Under the pieces are notes generated by a model. That model had not been told where the DNA came from. It saw only the letters and a list, made by a program, of their open reading frames with translations, and did not search any database. Made by a program: the position numbers and the translations under genes. From Mycobacterium sp. ENV421 (GTDB lineage: Bacteria; Actinomycetota; Actinomycetes; Mycobacteriales; Mycobacteriaceae), in the NCBI RefSeq assembly GCF_002887815.1, contig NZ_PDHO01000014.1, positions 82,135 to 146,134 on the forward strand: DNA of 64,000 nucleotides. Direction: 5' to 3'. Of the stretch, positions 43,300-54,034 are shown piece by piece. Within the stretch, counting starts at the first letter, position 1, and the number at the start of each line of letters is the position of its first letter.

Positions 43300-44501
43300 C
43301 GACGACATCGGTCGTCTTCGACCCGTTCTCGGAAGACTTCTTCGTCAGCCCGTACGAGACGTATCGCCGGATGCGCGACGATGCCCCGGTCTACTACAGC
43401 CAGGAATACGACTTCTACGCGCTGACCCGCCACGACGACGTCGCCGCGGCATTCAAGGACTACGAAACCTATTCGTCGGCATACGGTGTCGATCTCGGCC
43501 AGGTCCGCAAGGGCGAGGTGACCAAGCACGGGTCGATCATCGCGATGGATCCGCCCGCCCACCGGCGGATGCGCAGCCTGCTCAACAAGGTGTTCACCCC
43601 CCGGGCGATCGAAGCGCAGCGCGCCCTGATCACCGATTTGGTCGACAAGCATCTGTCGGCTGTCGATCCTTCGGGATTCGACTTCGTCCAGGGCTTCTCG
43701 GCGTTGTTCCCGGTCGAGGTCATGACCACCATGCAGGGTGTGCCCGCTGAGGACCGCCAGCAGATCCGGCTCTGGATCGACGAACTGCTGCACCGCGAGA
43801 GCGGCGATGTCGAAATGACCGAGGCCGGCCAGAAGGCTGCCGTGGACATGGCGATCTACTACTTCCGGCTGATCAAGAAGCGGCGCGAGGAGCTCGGCGA
43901 CGACCTACTGAGCAAGCTGATCTGTGCCGAGATCGAGCGAGAAGACGGCCGGATGGAGCCGCTGGACAATATCGAGATCACCGAATTCGCAACGCTGTTG
44001 GGTGGTGCGGGCGCAGAGACCGTGACCAAGCTCATCGGCAACGCGGCAGTGGTCTTTGCGCAGAACCCCGACCAGTGGGAGCTGTTGCAGAGTGACCGGA
44101 GCAAGATCCCGCTGGCCGTCGAAGAACTGCTGCGCTTCGAAGCACCGGCCCAGTACAACGTGCGCTGCTCGCTGCGTGAGGTCACGGTGCATGGCGTGAC
44201 GATCCCGGCCGGCAAGCCGGTCTTCCTGGTCGGCGGATCAGCCAACCGCGACCCGCGGGCGTGGACCGAGCCGGACCGATTCCATATCGACCGGGACCGG
44301 ACGCAAGCGCAGAATCTCGGGCTGGGCTACGGAATTCACAGCTGCCTCGGTGCGGCCCTGGCCCGGCTGGAAAGCGCCATCGCGCTGGACAAGATGCTCG
44401 ACTTCATGCCCCGCTTCGAGGTGGACTTCGACGGCTGCAAGCGGGTCAACATGCAGAACGTGGCGGGCTGGAGCAACGTGCCGGTGCGGGTGCTCACCTG
44501 A
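43296..44501 (+). CDS. Cytochrome P450
   Basis: A 401-aa soluble bacterial P450. The I-helix proton-relay motif reads GGAGAET (about 233-239), the K-helix ExxR is EELLR, and the heme loop is LGYGIHSCLGAALARLE with the thiolate ligand at C350. Electron partners (ferredoxin and reductase) are not in the window. It is the last gene of the 34019 operon; its stop at 44501 directly abuts the end of the convergent CoA-transferase gene. It probably hydroxylates the island substrate. The substrate is unknown. Confidence 0.93.
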   Translation: MTTTSVVFDPFSEDFFVSPYETYRRMRDDAPVYYSQEYDFYALTRHDDVAAAFKDYETYSSAYGVDLGQVRKGEVTKHGSIIAMDPPAHRRMRSLLNKVFTPRAIEAQRALITDLVDKHLSAVDPSGFDFVQGFSALFPVEVMTTMQGVPAEDRQQIRLWIDELLHRESGDVEMTEAGQKAAVDMAIYYFRLIKKRREELGDDLLSKLICAEIEREDGRMEPLDNIEITEFATLLGGAGAETVTKLIGNAAVVFAQNPDQWELLQSDRSKIPLAVEELLRFEAPAQYNVRCSLREVTVHGVTIPAGKPVFLVGGSANRDPRAWTEPDRFHIDRDRTQAQNLGLGYGIHSCLGAALARLESAIALDKMLDFMPRFEVDFDGCKRVNMQNVAGWSNVPVRVLT

Positions 44502-45683
44502 TCAGATGATGCCGTCCTGGCGCAGCCTTGCGATCGTGGATGTGTCGTAACCGATTTCGGCCAACACCTCATCGGTGTGTTCACCGAGCAACGGTGCGCG
44601 CCGGCGGATGGAGCCGGGCGTGGCCGACAGTCGGAACGGTGTTTCGATAAGCGGCACGGGTCGCGATGCGCCGGGAAACGGCACCCGCTTGAGATATCCC
44701 ATCGCCTCCACGTGGGGGTCGTCGAGAACTTCCTGCGGCGAATTCAACGGTGCAGCGGGTAGTTTCGCCGCTTCCAGGGCGGTGAGCACCTCAGCCCTGG
44801 TCTTGCCTGCACACCACTGCTGCATCAGATCATTGAGGACATCGCCGTTCTGCCAGCGTGCGTCGTCGTCGGCGAATCGCGGATCGTCGAACAGCTCCTC
44901 TCGGCCGATCAGCCGGCACCACCGCTTGAACATCGGCTGGCCGGCGATCTGCAGCAGGACCCAACCGTCGGAGACTTCGTACAGGTCGCACGGCGCGACC
45001 GAGGTGCCGCGGTTGGCGGCGCGGGGCTTGTCCACGCCCAGCAGCTCGCGCTCGATGAGGAAGGCGTTGGACAGCATCAACGCCGTGGGCAGCAGAGCTC
45101 CCTCCACATGCTGGCCCTCGCCGGTCTGGCTGCGGTGGTAGAGGGCCATCATCACACCGATGGTCAAGGTGAGTGCCGTGCCGAAGTCGGCCTGGGGGAC
45201 GACCGTGCGGATCGGCAGCTCCGGCAGGCCCTGGCGGTAGACGGCGCCGGACATCACCTGGCCGGCCCCGTCGAATCCGATCCGGTCGCTGTAGGGGCCA
45301 CCTTCGCCGTAGGCCGTTGCGCTGGCCAGGATGATGTCGGGTTTGACCGCGCGCAGCGACTCGTAGTCCAGCCCGCTGGCCCGCATCCCGGCGGCCGGCA
45401 TGTTGGCGATCACGATGTCGGAGCGGGCCACCAACCGCCGGGTGATGTCGGCGCCCTCCGGGGTCGTCGAATCGAGGGTCAGTGAGCGCTTGTTCCGGTT
45501 GCACTGCAGGAAGGTCGCGCCTTCACCGCCGCTGGTGACCGACTGCACCCAGCGGTCCTCGCCGCCTTCCCGCTTCTCGACGCGCAGGACGTCGGCGCCC
45601 ATGTCGGCGAGAAGTGCACTGCACCAAGGCGCGGCAATGAACCTGCCGTAGTCCAACACCCGCACCCCGTCGAGAACGCCCAT
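44502..45683 (-). CDS. Class III CoA-transferase (CaiB/BaiF family)
   Basis: A 393-aa family III CoA-transferase or acyl-CoA racemase-like enzyme. The N-terminal MGVLDGVRVLDYGRFIAAPW and LLADMGADVLRVEKREGGED blocks are diagnostic, and DFGTALTLTIGVMMALYHR surrounds the probable catalytic aspartate region. It follows the thiolase-fold gene at 45688 by 4 bp in a leftward operon. Such enzymes pass CoA between acids without ATP, or racemise alpha-methylacyl-CoA. Which applies cannot be told. A second family member is at 49085. Confidence 0.9.
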   Translation of the reverse strand: MGVLDGVRVLDYGRFIAAPWCSALLADMGADVLRVEKREGGEDRWVQSVTSGGEGATFLQCNRNKRSLTLDSTTPEGADITRRLVARSDIVIANMPAAGMRASGLDYESLRAVKPDIILASATAYGEGGPYSDRIGFDGAGQVMSGAVYRQGLPELPIRTVVPQADFGTALTLTIGVMMALYHRSQTGEGQHVEGALLPTALMLSNAFLIERELLGVDKPRAANRGTSVAPCDLYEVSDGWVLLQIAGQPMFKRWCRLIGREELFDDPRFADDDARWQNGDVLNDLMQQWCAGKTRAEVLTALEAAKLPAAPLNSPQEVLDDPHVEAMGYLKRVPFPGASRPVPLIETPFRLSATPGSIRRRAPLLGEHTDEVLAEIGYDTSTIARLRQDGII

Positions 45684-45687
45684 GGGT

Positions 45688-46833
45688 CTACCGCGTCAGG
45701 ATCGTCGCTGCTGCGGTACCCGGTGCGCCGTAGAGCTGAGTGAAACCGACCTTGGGCTGACCGGGAACCTGCCGGTCGCCTGCCTCGCCGCGCAACTGCC
45801 GCACGATCTCGTGAATCTGTCGCAGTCCGGACGCGCCGATCGGCTCGCCGTTGGCGATCAGCCCGCCGTCGGTGTTGATCGGCATGGAGCCGCCGATCTC
45901 GGTCTCGCCGTCGGCCAGCAGCCGCTCCTGGTCGCCGTCCGGGCAGAACCCGCACTCCGCCATGTGGATGATCTCCGCGCCGGCGTCGGTGTCCTGCAGT
46001 TGGATCACGTCGACGTCTTGCGGTGATACACCAGCTTTTTCGAACGCGGCGCGGGCCGCGTGCACAGTCGGTGCCACGTCCTCGTCGACGGGGCCGAACG
46101 TGGTGTTGACCTCGTAGGCGCCGTAGCGGCGGGTGCGGACTTCGACAGCTTTGAGGTACACCGGTGTGGACGTGTAGCGGTGCGCGATGTCGGCGCGGCA
46201 CATGACGACCGCGGCGGCGCCTTCGTCGGGTGCGCAGAACATGTACTGCCGCAGCGGGTAGTTCAACACCGGCGAGGCCATGATCTCCTCGATCGAGATC
46301 TCCTTGCGGCGGAATGCATTCGGGTTCAGCACACCATTGCGGAAGTTCTTGTTGGCCACCCGCGCCAGCGTCTCCTCCGAGATGCCGTGGTCGTGCAGGT
46401 AGCGGTTGGCTTTCATGCCGAAGAACTGCGTGGTGAGGTACTGGCCGTTCTCGGCGTACCAGCGCGGCATCCCGACCAGGGCCGGGTCCTCGGTGAAGGC
46501 GCCGCGCGGGTGCTTGTCCAGTCCGATCGCGATGCCGATGTCGTAGTCGCCCAGCCGGATCCCGTCGGCGCACGCCTTGGCGGCGCTGGCCGCCGTCGCG
46601 CAGGCGTTGAAGACGTTGGTGAACGGGATCCCGGTCAGCCCGACCATACCGACGATCGCATCGGGGTTGGCCACCGTCCAGCTGCCGCCGGTGGCGAACT
46701 GGACGTCCTTCCATTCGATGCCGGCGTCGGCGACGGCGGCGAAGATCGCGTCGACGCCCATCGCCATCGCGGATTTTCCCTCGAACCGGCCGAAGGGGTG
46801 CAGGCCGACGCCGATGATGGCGACATCGTTCAT
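45688..46833 (-). CDS. Thiolase-fold lipid-transfer protein (Ltp/SCP-x-like)
   Basis: A 381-aa thiolase-superfamily protein of the Ltp type. The nucleophile cysteine is in FNACATAAS (C78), but the usual thiolase NEAF and GHP loops are replaced by LQDTDAGAEIIHMAECGFC and GGLIANGEPIGASGLRQI. In steroid catabolism, Ltp proteins of this kind act as aldolases together with a DUF35 partner; I see no DUF35 gene in the window. It is the first gene of a leftward operon whose divergent promoter holds the near-perfect operator at 46872. Confidence 0.85.
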   Translation of the reverse strand: MNDVAIIGVGLHPFGRFEGKSAMAMGVDAIFAAVADAGIEWKDVQFATGGSWTVANPDAIVGMVGLTGIPFTNVFNACATAASAAKACADGIRLGDYDIGIAIGLDKHPRGAFTEDPALVGMPRWYAENGQYLTTQFFGMKANRYLHDHGISEETLARVANKNFRNGVLNPNAFRRKEISIEEIMASPVLNYPLRQYMFCAPDEGAAAVVMCRADIAHRYTSTPVYLKAVEVRTRRYGAYEVNTTFGPVDEDVAPTVHAARAAFEKAGVSPQDVDVIQLQDTDAGAEIIHMAECGFCPDGDQERLLADGETEIGGSMPINTDGGLIANGEPIGASGLRQIHEIVRQLRGEAGDRQVPGQPKVGFTQLYGAPGTAAATILTR

Positions 46834-46871
46834 CGATGGTCTTCCTCTCGGGATCCGCGGAGACGCGCAGG

Positions 46872-46890
46872 AACTGTAACACTTACAGTA
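46872..46890. promoter_or_regulatory. Near-perfect TACTGTAA-N3-TTACAGTA operator
   Basis: AACTGTAA-cac-TTACAGTA: 15 of 16 arm positions match; the inner 17 bp are a perfect palindrome around CAC. It lies between the divergent Ltp-CoA-transferase operon (start 46833) and the molybdopterin oxidoreductase (start 46902). TACAGT -10-like boxes occur on both strands within it. Confidence 0.8.
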
Positions 46891-46901
46891 TCGTGTCCTA
46901 C

Positions 46902-49088
46902 GTGGCTTCCACGATCGAGCACAAGACCACGTTCTGCCGGATCTGCGAGCCGCTGTGCGGCATGGTGGCCACCGTCGAGGACGGCAGGCTGACGGCGCTG
47001 CGCCCGGACAAGGACCACCCGCTCTCGGCCGGTTTCGCTTGCCAGAAGGGCATCGCTTTCACCGAGGTGCAGAACGATCCGGACCGGGTCACCACGCCGC
47101 TTCGCAAAGGCCCGGACGGCTACGAGTCGGTGAGCTGGGACGAGGCGCTCTCCGATATCGCGGCCCGGTTGACTCAGATCCTGAACGCCCGCGGCGCGGG
47201 GGCGGTCGGTTGGTACATGGGCAACCCCGGTGCGTTCAGCTATGCGCACACCTTCGCGGCCCTGGGATTCATCAAAGGCCTCGGCCGCGGCGGGCACTAC
47301 TTCACGGCGTCATCGCAGGACACCAACAGCAGGCTGATCGCCAGCCAGATGCTCTACGGGGCCCCGACGTCGGTGCCGATCCCCGATCTGACCCGAACCG
47401 ATCTGCTGGTCATGATGGGCGCCAATCCCGTTGTGTCCCACGGCAGCTTCCTGACCGCGCCGCGGATCAAGGACCGCATGCACGACATCGTCAAGCGGGG
47501 CGGGCGTGTCGTCGTCGTCGACCCGCGCCGCACCGAGACGGCGGCGGCGTTCGAATGGCTTCCCATCGCGCCCGACACCGATTCCCTCCTGCTGATGTCG
47601 CTGCTGCAGGTGATGTTCGTCGAGCGTCTCGTCGACACCGCACGGGTGAACGCACAGGCCGACGGCCTCGACTGGCTGCAATCGCTGTGCGCGCCCTTCA
47701 CTCCGGAGTTCACCGCGGCGAGCACCGGCATCGATGCCGACAGTGTCCGGTCGCTCGCCCGGGATCTCGTGCGCGAGCCGCGAGCGGCCGTCTACGGCAG
47801 GCTCGGTACGTGCGTCGGCCGGTACGGCACACTCACCACCTACCTGATCGATGCGGTGAATCTCGTTGCGGGAAACCTCGATGCGCCCGGCGGATCGGTG
47901 TTCAGCTCGATGGAGACCGTCGGCGGCCGCTGGCAGGCCACGATGATGGGTCTTGCGATGCGCCGCTCGTATCGCAACCGGTCGCGGATCGGCGGGATCC
48001 CCATCGCCGTCGCGATGGAACCGGCGGCGCTGATGGCCAAGGAGATCATGACGCCGGGCGACCGGCAGATCAGGGCGATGTTCGTCTCGGCGGGTAACCC
48101 GGTGCTGTCGGTGCCCAACGGCGACGAACTCGAGTCGGCCTTCGACTCCCTGGAATTGTCGGTAGCCCTTGACTTCTACGTCACCGAGACGACCGGCAGG
48201 TGTGACTACATCCTGCCGGTGACCACGATGTACGAACGCGACGATTTCCCATACACGTTCCAGGCCTTCCAGGCCACCCCGTTCCGCCAGGCCACCGAGG
48301 CCGTCGTCGCGCCGGCGGGTGAGGCTCGATCGGAGTGGGACATCGTCGAAGACCTCACGATCCGGATGGCGGGCGACGTGCGTGCGTTCGCCGCTTTGGG
48401 TGCGGTGCGAAAACTGTTGGGCCGCTTCGGGGTCGCGCTGAAGCCGAGGATGATGATCGACGCGCTGATCCGGATGTCGCAGGGCGGTGACCGGTTCGGA
48501 CTGCGCCGCGGCGGCCTGACGCATCGCCGCTTGACCGAGGAGCATCCGCACGGCGTGGTGGTGGCACCGCATATCCGCACCGGTGCGCTGCGCAATTCGG
48601 TGGCCTATTTGTCCCGCCGGGTCCGGCTGAAGCACGCCGGTATCGCCGCCGAAGTCGAGAAGCTCTCGCGGAGCGCTCATCCCGAGGGCTATCCGCTGCG
48701 GATGATCGGTATGCGCGAGCCGCGTTCGGAGAACTCGTGGATGCACAATTCGCCGCTGCTGATGCGGGGCGAGCGAGGGCAGCGGGCGCTCATCGGGGTC
48801 GACGACGCAGCCGAATCGGGCATCGCCGACGGGGATGTGGTGCGGGTGTCGTCGCCATACGGCGAGATCACCGTCGAGGTGATGACCACCAAAGACCTGA
48901 TGCCCGGCGTGATCGCCGTGCCGCACGGGTGGGGGCACACCGGCACCGGGACGTGGAAACTGGCGAATCGCGCAGGCGGGTCCAACGTCAACCGGTTGAC
49001 GTCCAGTGCGCCCGAGGACGTCGAGTCGCTGTCCGGGATGGCCTGGCTGACCGGTGTCCCGGTTCGCGTGGAACGCGTGGCGGACTAG
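46902..49088 (+). CDS. Molybdopterin-dependent oxidoreductase
   Basis: A protein of about 728 aa of the DMSO-reductase superfamily. An N-terminal 4Fe-4S site is formed by C12, C15, C19 (CRICEPLCG) and C47 (FACQKG). Molybdopterin-binding domains follow, including MMGANPVVSHGSF, VVVDPRRTETA and the C-terminal MHNSPLLMRGERG to VPHGWGHTGTG segment. No twin-arginine signal is seen, so it is cytoplasmic, and no small electron-transfer subunits accompany it. GTG 46902 is chosen since the operator and -10 box end at 46890; GTG 46893 is possible. The substrate is unknown; a redox step independent of O2 is suggested. Confidence 0.88.
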   Translation: MASTIEHKTTFCRICEPLCGMVATVEDGRLTALRPDKDHPLSAGFACQKGIAFTEVQNDPDRVTTPLRKGPDGYESVSWDEALSDIAARLTQILNARGAGAVGWYMGNPGAFSYAHTFAALGFIKGLGRGGHYFTASSQDTNSRLIASQMLYGAPTSVPIPDLTRTDLLVMMGANPVVSHGSFLTAPRIKDRMHDIVKRGGRVVVVDPRRTETAAAFEWLPIAPDTDSLLLMSLLQVMFVERLVDTARVNAQADGLDWLQSLCAPFTPEFTAASTGIDADSVRSLARDLVREPRAAVYGRLGTCVGRYGTLTTYLIDAVNLVAGNLDAPGGSVFSSMETVGGRWQATMMGLAMRRSYRNRSRIGGIPIAVAMEPAALMAKEIMTPGDRQIRAMFVSAGNPVLSVPNGDELESAFDSLELSVALDFYVTETTGRCDYILPVTTMYERDDFPYTFQAFQATPFRQATEAVVAPAGEARSEWDIVEDLTIRMAGDVRAFAALGAVRKLLGRFGVALKPRMMIDALIRMSQGGDRFGLRRGGLTHRRLTEEHPHGVVVAPHIRTGALRNSVAYLSRRVRLKHAGIAAEVEKLSRSAHPEGYPLRMIGMREPRSENSWMHNSPLLMRGERGQRALIGVDDAAESGIADGDVVRVSSPYGEITVEVMTTKDLMPGVIAVPHGWGHTGTGTWKLANRAGGSNVNRLTSSAPEDVESLSGMAWLTGVPVRVERVAD

Positions 49089-50296
49089 GCGATCGCGCCG
49101 GACTCCTTGAGCGCCTCGATGCGGTCCCAGTCGATGCCGATCTCCATCAGCACGATCTCGGTGTGCTCGCTGGCCTGCGGTGCGCGGGTGGTCTCCAGTG
49201 CTTCGTGATTGAACTGGACCGGGCCGCGCACCACCTTGAACGGTGCCCCGCCGTCAGCGGCCTCCACCTCGACGATCATGTCGTTGGCGATGGCCTGCTC
49301 GTCGGTGGCCAGATCGACCAGACTCTGGAACGGCGCCCACTGGCCCTTCATTGTCTTGAGGTGCTGGCGCCAATACTCGAACGGCTTGGCGGCGATCGCC
49401 GCGGTGATCAGTCGGACACCCTCTTCGGCGTTCTGGATCAGCGGCATCACGTCAGAGAACCGGGGGTCGTCGGCGAGTTCGGGCAGGCCGAGATGTTCCC
49501 AGGTGTCGCGGATGTAGCCGGTCGGGCTGACGATGCACAGGTTGATCGTGCCGCCGTCGGAGGTCAGGTAGTTGGCCATGAACGGGTTGACCGATGTCGT
49601 GGAGCCCGGCATCAGCGACCGCATGGTCTCCCCGGTCTCCATGCCCTGGGTGACGCTGGCGCCGGCCGCCCACCACGCGGTGCTCAGCAGCGACACATCG
49701 ATCTCCACCGCCTCGCCCGTCCGCTCCCGGTGGAACAGCGCCGCCGAGATGCCGCCGGCGATGTTCATCCCGCCGATCGAGTCACCGAACGCCGGAATGC
49801 CCTGCGGCAGAGCGCCTCCGAGCTCCTCCGGTGTGAGCGCATGGCCGACGCCACTGCGGGTCCAGAATGCGGTCCCGTCGAAGCCACCGACCAGGCGCTC
49901 GGGTCCCTTGTCGCCGTAGGCGCTGCCGCGGGCGTAGATGATGTTCGGGTTGACCGCGCGGATGTGCTCGACGTCGAACTTGTTCTTCTGGCGGGCCTGC
50001 GGCATGTAGTTGGTCAAGAAGACGTCGGCCGTCTTCGCGATCTCGTACAGCACCTCCTGGCCGTCGGGTGTGGAGACGTCGATGCCGACGCTGCGCTTGC
50101 CGCGGTTGGGATGCTCGATCAGCGGGTGGCGGTTCGGGTCGAGTTGAAAGCCGCCCATGTTGATGAAGCCGCGCTGAGTGTCGCCGCGGACCGGGTGTTC
50201 GACCTTGATGACGTCGGCGCCCCAGTCGGCCAGGATTGCGCCGGCCGCCGGAACGAACGTGAACTGCGCGACCTCCAGTACCCGGATGCCGTCCAT
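49085..50296 (-). CDS. Class III CoA-transferase (CaiB/BaiF family)
   Basis: A 403-aa family III CoA-transferase with MDGIRVLEVAQFTFVPAAG and ILADWGADVIKVEHP at the N-terminus, then GDSIGGMNIAGGISAALFHR and EIDVSLLSTAWW. ATG 50296 opens the conserved MDGIRVLEV start; an in-frame TTG at 50308 is about eight bases from a GGA-type SD and may be used. It overlaps the convergent molybdopterin oxidoreductase by 4 bp. It is divergent from the aldehyde dehydrogenase, with an operator copy at 50400 between. Confidence 0.9.
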   Translation of the reverse strand: MDGIRVLEVAQFTFVPAAGAILADWGADVIKVEHPVRGDTQRGFINMGGFQLDPNRHPLIEHPNRGKRSVGIDVSTPDGQEVLYEIAKTADVFLTNYMPQARQKNKFDVEHIRAVNPNIIYARGSAYGDKGPERLVGGFDGTAFWTRSGVGHALTPEELGGALPQGIPAFGDSIGGMNIAGGISAALFHRERTGEAVEIDVSLLSTAWWAAGASVTQGMETGETMRSLMPGSTTSVNPFMANYLTSDGGTINLCIVSPTGYIRDTWEHLGLPELADDPRFSDVMPLIQNAEEGVRLITAAIAAKPFEYWRQHLKTMKGQWAPFQSLVDLATDEQAIANDMIVEVEAADGGAPFKVVRGPVQFNHEALETTRAPQASEHTEIVLMEIGIDWDRIEALKESGAIA

Positions 50297-50399
50297 CACC
50301 TTGATCAAGATCAATTTCCTTTCGCCCGGCCGTGGTAACCACATTCTCACACCCGGACGCTGGGGGTCGAGGAATCGGCCCCACACTGCTGCAGTTTAT

Positions 50400-50418
50400 T
50401 ACTGTAACCTTTACCGTT
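50400..50418. promoter_or_regulatory. TACTGTAA-N3-TTACAGTA operator copy
   Basis: TACTGTAA-cct-TTACCGTT matches 14 of 16 arm positions; the left arm is perfect. It lies in the 152-bp divergent region between the CoA-transferase (start 50296) and aldehyde dehydrogenase (start 50449), with TACCGT (plus) and TACAGT (minus) as possible -10 boxes. Confidence 0.65.
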
Positions 50419-50448
50419 GATCGTCCGAGAACAGAAGGTGGTGCGTCG

Positions 50449-51975
<1,527 letters not shown>

Positions 51976-51986
51976 GAGGACGCCCA

Positions 51987-52835
51987 ATGGGTAAGTTGGA
52001 CAACAAGGTTGCCGTCGTCTCGGGGGCTGCGCGAGGACAGGGTCGGTCACACGCGATCGCCTTGGCCGCCGAGGGCGCGGACATCATCGTGCTGGACATC
52101 TGCTCCGACCTCGAAGGCAACACCTATCCGCTGTCGCGGCCCGAGGACCTCGACGAGACTGTGTTGTTGGTGGAAAAGGAAGGCGCTCGGTGCTTCTCCG
52201 CGATCTGCGACGTTCGAGAGCGCGGCGCGGTGTGGCAGACGATCGCCGACGCCGTCGATGAGATGGGCCACCTCGACATCGTCGTCGCCAATGCCGGTAT
52301 CTGCCCGATGGGCAAGCGGCAGACCCTGCAATCGTGGTCGGACACCATCGACACCGACCTGGTCGGGGTGTTCAACGTGATCCAGGCCAGCATGCCGCAC
52401 CTCAACGACGGCGCATCGGTGATCGCGACCGGCTCGCTGGCGGCGCAACTGGGCAGCGCCACCAACCAGGGCCCGGGCGGGTCGGCCTACAGCCTGGCCA
52501 AACAGATGGTCGCCCATTACGTCAACGATCTGTCAGTCCAGTTGGCCAAGAGGATGATTCGGGTCAACGCTGTGCACCCGACCAATGTCAACACCGACAT
52601 GTTGCACAACGAGGGCATGTATCGGGTGTTCCGACCAGACCTGGCGTCGCCGACCCGTGACGACGCCGAACTGTCGTTCCCCGCCATGCAGGCGATGCCG
52701 GTGCCCTACATCGAGCCGCACGACGTGTCGGCGGCTGTGGTGTTCCTGGCCAGTGACGACGCTCGCTACATCACCGGAACGCAGCTGCGGATCGACGCAG
52801 GGGGATACGTCAAGACCAAGCCTTGGAAGGGCTAG
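51987..52835 (+). CDS. Mycofactocin-dependent-type SDR oxidoreductase
   Basis: A 282-aa SDR with GAARGQGRSHAIALA (13-27), LDIC, NAGI (102-105) and catalytic Y168/K172 (SAYSLAKQM). The GAARGQGRSHA loop and the DLEGNTYPLSRPEDLDET insertion are the hallmark of the mycofactocin-linked SDR subfamily. ATG 51987 has AGGAGG six bases upstream. It follows the aldehyde dehydrogenase by 11 bp, an alcohol-to-aldehyde-to-acid pair. The 3' end overlaps the convergent P450 by 4 bp. Confidence 0.9.
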   Translation: MGKLDNKVAVVSGAARGQGRSHAIALAAEGADIIVLDICSDLEGNTYPLSRPEDLDETVLLVEKEGARCFSAICDVRERGAVWQTIADAVDEMGHLDIVVANAGICPMGKRQTLQSWSDTIDTDLVGVFNVIQASMPHLNDGASVIATGSLAAQLGSATNQGPGGSAYSLAKQMVAHYVNDLSVQLAKRMIRVNAVHPTNVNTDMLHNEGMYRVFRPDLASPTRDDAELSFPAMQAMPVPYIEPHDVSAAVVFLASDDARYITGTQLRIDAGGYVKTKPWKG

Positions 52836-54034
52836 CGGACCGCGGTGAAGGTCACCGGCAACGATGTCGGCGACCGGAACGGCTGGCCGTGGATGTGCGG
52901 ATCGTCGTCGGTGATCAGCGTGATGTCGCCCAGCCGATCCAGCAAGGACTCCAACGCGACGCGGGTCTCCATCCGGGCCAGGTGCAGACCCATACAGGTG
53001 TGCTCGCCCGCCGCGAACGTGATGTGCGGGGTGTGTCTGCGGAAGATGTCGAATTCCTCCGGATCCGGCCAGCGGTTCGCATCGCGGTTGGCCGAGCCCA
53101 TGCACACGTCGATCACCGAACCGGCCGGTATCGCAACACCTTCCAGCTCGCTGTCCTCGGTGGCGAACCGCTGCACGGTGGTCAGTGGAGTCTCGTAACG
53201 CAGACCTTCTTCGATGGCCGGCGCCAGCAGCTCCCGGTTGGCGTGCACCGCCGCGAACTGCTCGGGATGGGTGAGCAACAGATAGAGCAGATTGCCCGAC
53301 GACCGGTAGGTGGTCTCCAGCCCGGCCGGGAGAAGTAGTCGCAGGAACGAGTAGATCGCCTCGTCGGTCAGCTTCTCCCCGTCGATGTCCGCACTCACCA
53401 GATCGCCGATGATGTCGTCCGTCGGCTTGGACCGCCGCTTGTCGATCTGCTCGAGGAAGTAGTCCTTGAGCGCCGCCGACGCCTCGAATGCTTTCCGGTA
53501 GTCGACTGCATAGCTGATCAGCTGGACGGCGCGGCGCCCGAAGGTGGGCAGGTCTTCTTCGGGCAGACCCAGCAGCCGGGTGATGACGCGGGTGGGGAAT
53601 TCGAAGGTGAATGCCCGCACCAGGTCGGTGTGCCCGTCGCGGATGAACTCATCGATCAAGCCGTTGACGATGGGGCGGACCACCTCAGGCTCCCAGCGCG
53701 CCAACGACTTCGACTTGAATGCCGCGGACACCAGATTGCGGTGATCCCAGTGGGCCCTGCCTTCCATCGCCAGCAACGACGGCCCGATGAACAGTCCGAT
53801 GGTGGAGTCGTAGATGGAGGAGTTGAACACCCGCCCATCGCGCAGCACGGTGTTCACCGCGTCGAAGGACACCGCGGCATACTCTCGCCTGGGACGCAGC
53901 GACTCCGGAGTCTTCGAGTAGTCCATCACCGTGCCGCGGAAGATCCCCGGCCCGCGGCGCATCTCGGCGAAGAACGGATACGGGTCGCGCAGATAATCTG
54001 TCGGCAGCTGCGGCACGGCGGTGTCGGTGTTCAC
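52832..54034 (-). CDS. Cytochrome P450
   Basis: A 400-aa P450 with I-helix LLPAGLETTYRS (about 240-251), ExxR in EEGLRYE, and heme loop FAAGEHTCMGLHLARME with the thiolate at C347. It is distinct from the P450 at 43296. GTG 54034 shares one base with the upstream gene's TAG. It is the fourth and last gene of the leftward operon F420-type enzyme, Rieske oxygenase, isochorismatase-like protein, P450. The redox partners are not in the window. Confidence 0.93.
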   Translation of the reverse strand: MNTDTAVPQLPTDYLRDPYPFFAEMRRGPGIFRGTVMDYSKTPESLRPRREYAAVSFDAVNTVLRDGRVFNSSIYDSTIGLFIGPSLLAMEGRAHWDHRNLVSAAFKSKSLARWEPEVVRPIVNGLIDEFIRDGHTDLVRAFTFEFPTRVITRLLGLPEEDLPTFGRRAVQLISYAVDYRKAFEASAALKDYFLEQIDKRRSKPTDDIIGDLVSADIDGEKLTDEAIYSFLRLLLPAGLETTYRSSGNLLYLLLTHPEQFAAVHANRELLAPAIEEGLRYETPLTTVQRFATEDSELEGVAIPAGSVIDVCMGSANRDANRWPDPEEFDIFRRHTPHITFAAGEHTCMGLHLARMETRVALESLLDRLGDITLITDDDPHIHGQPFRSPTSLPVTFTAVR

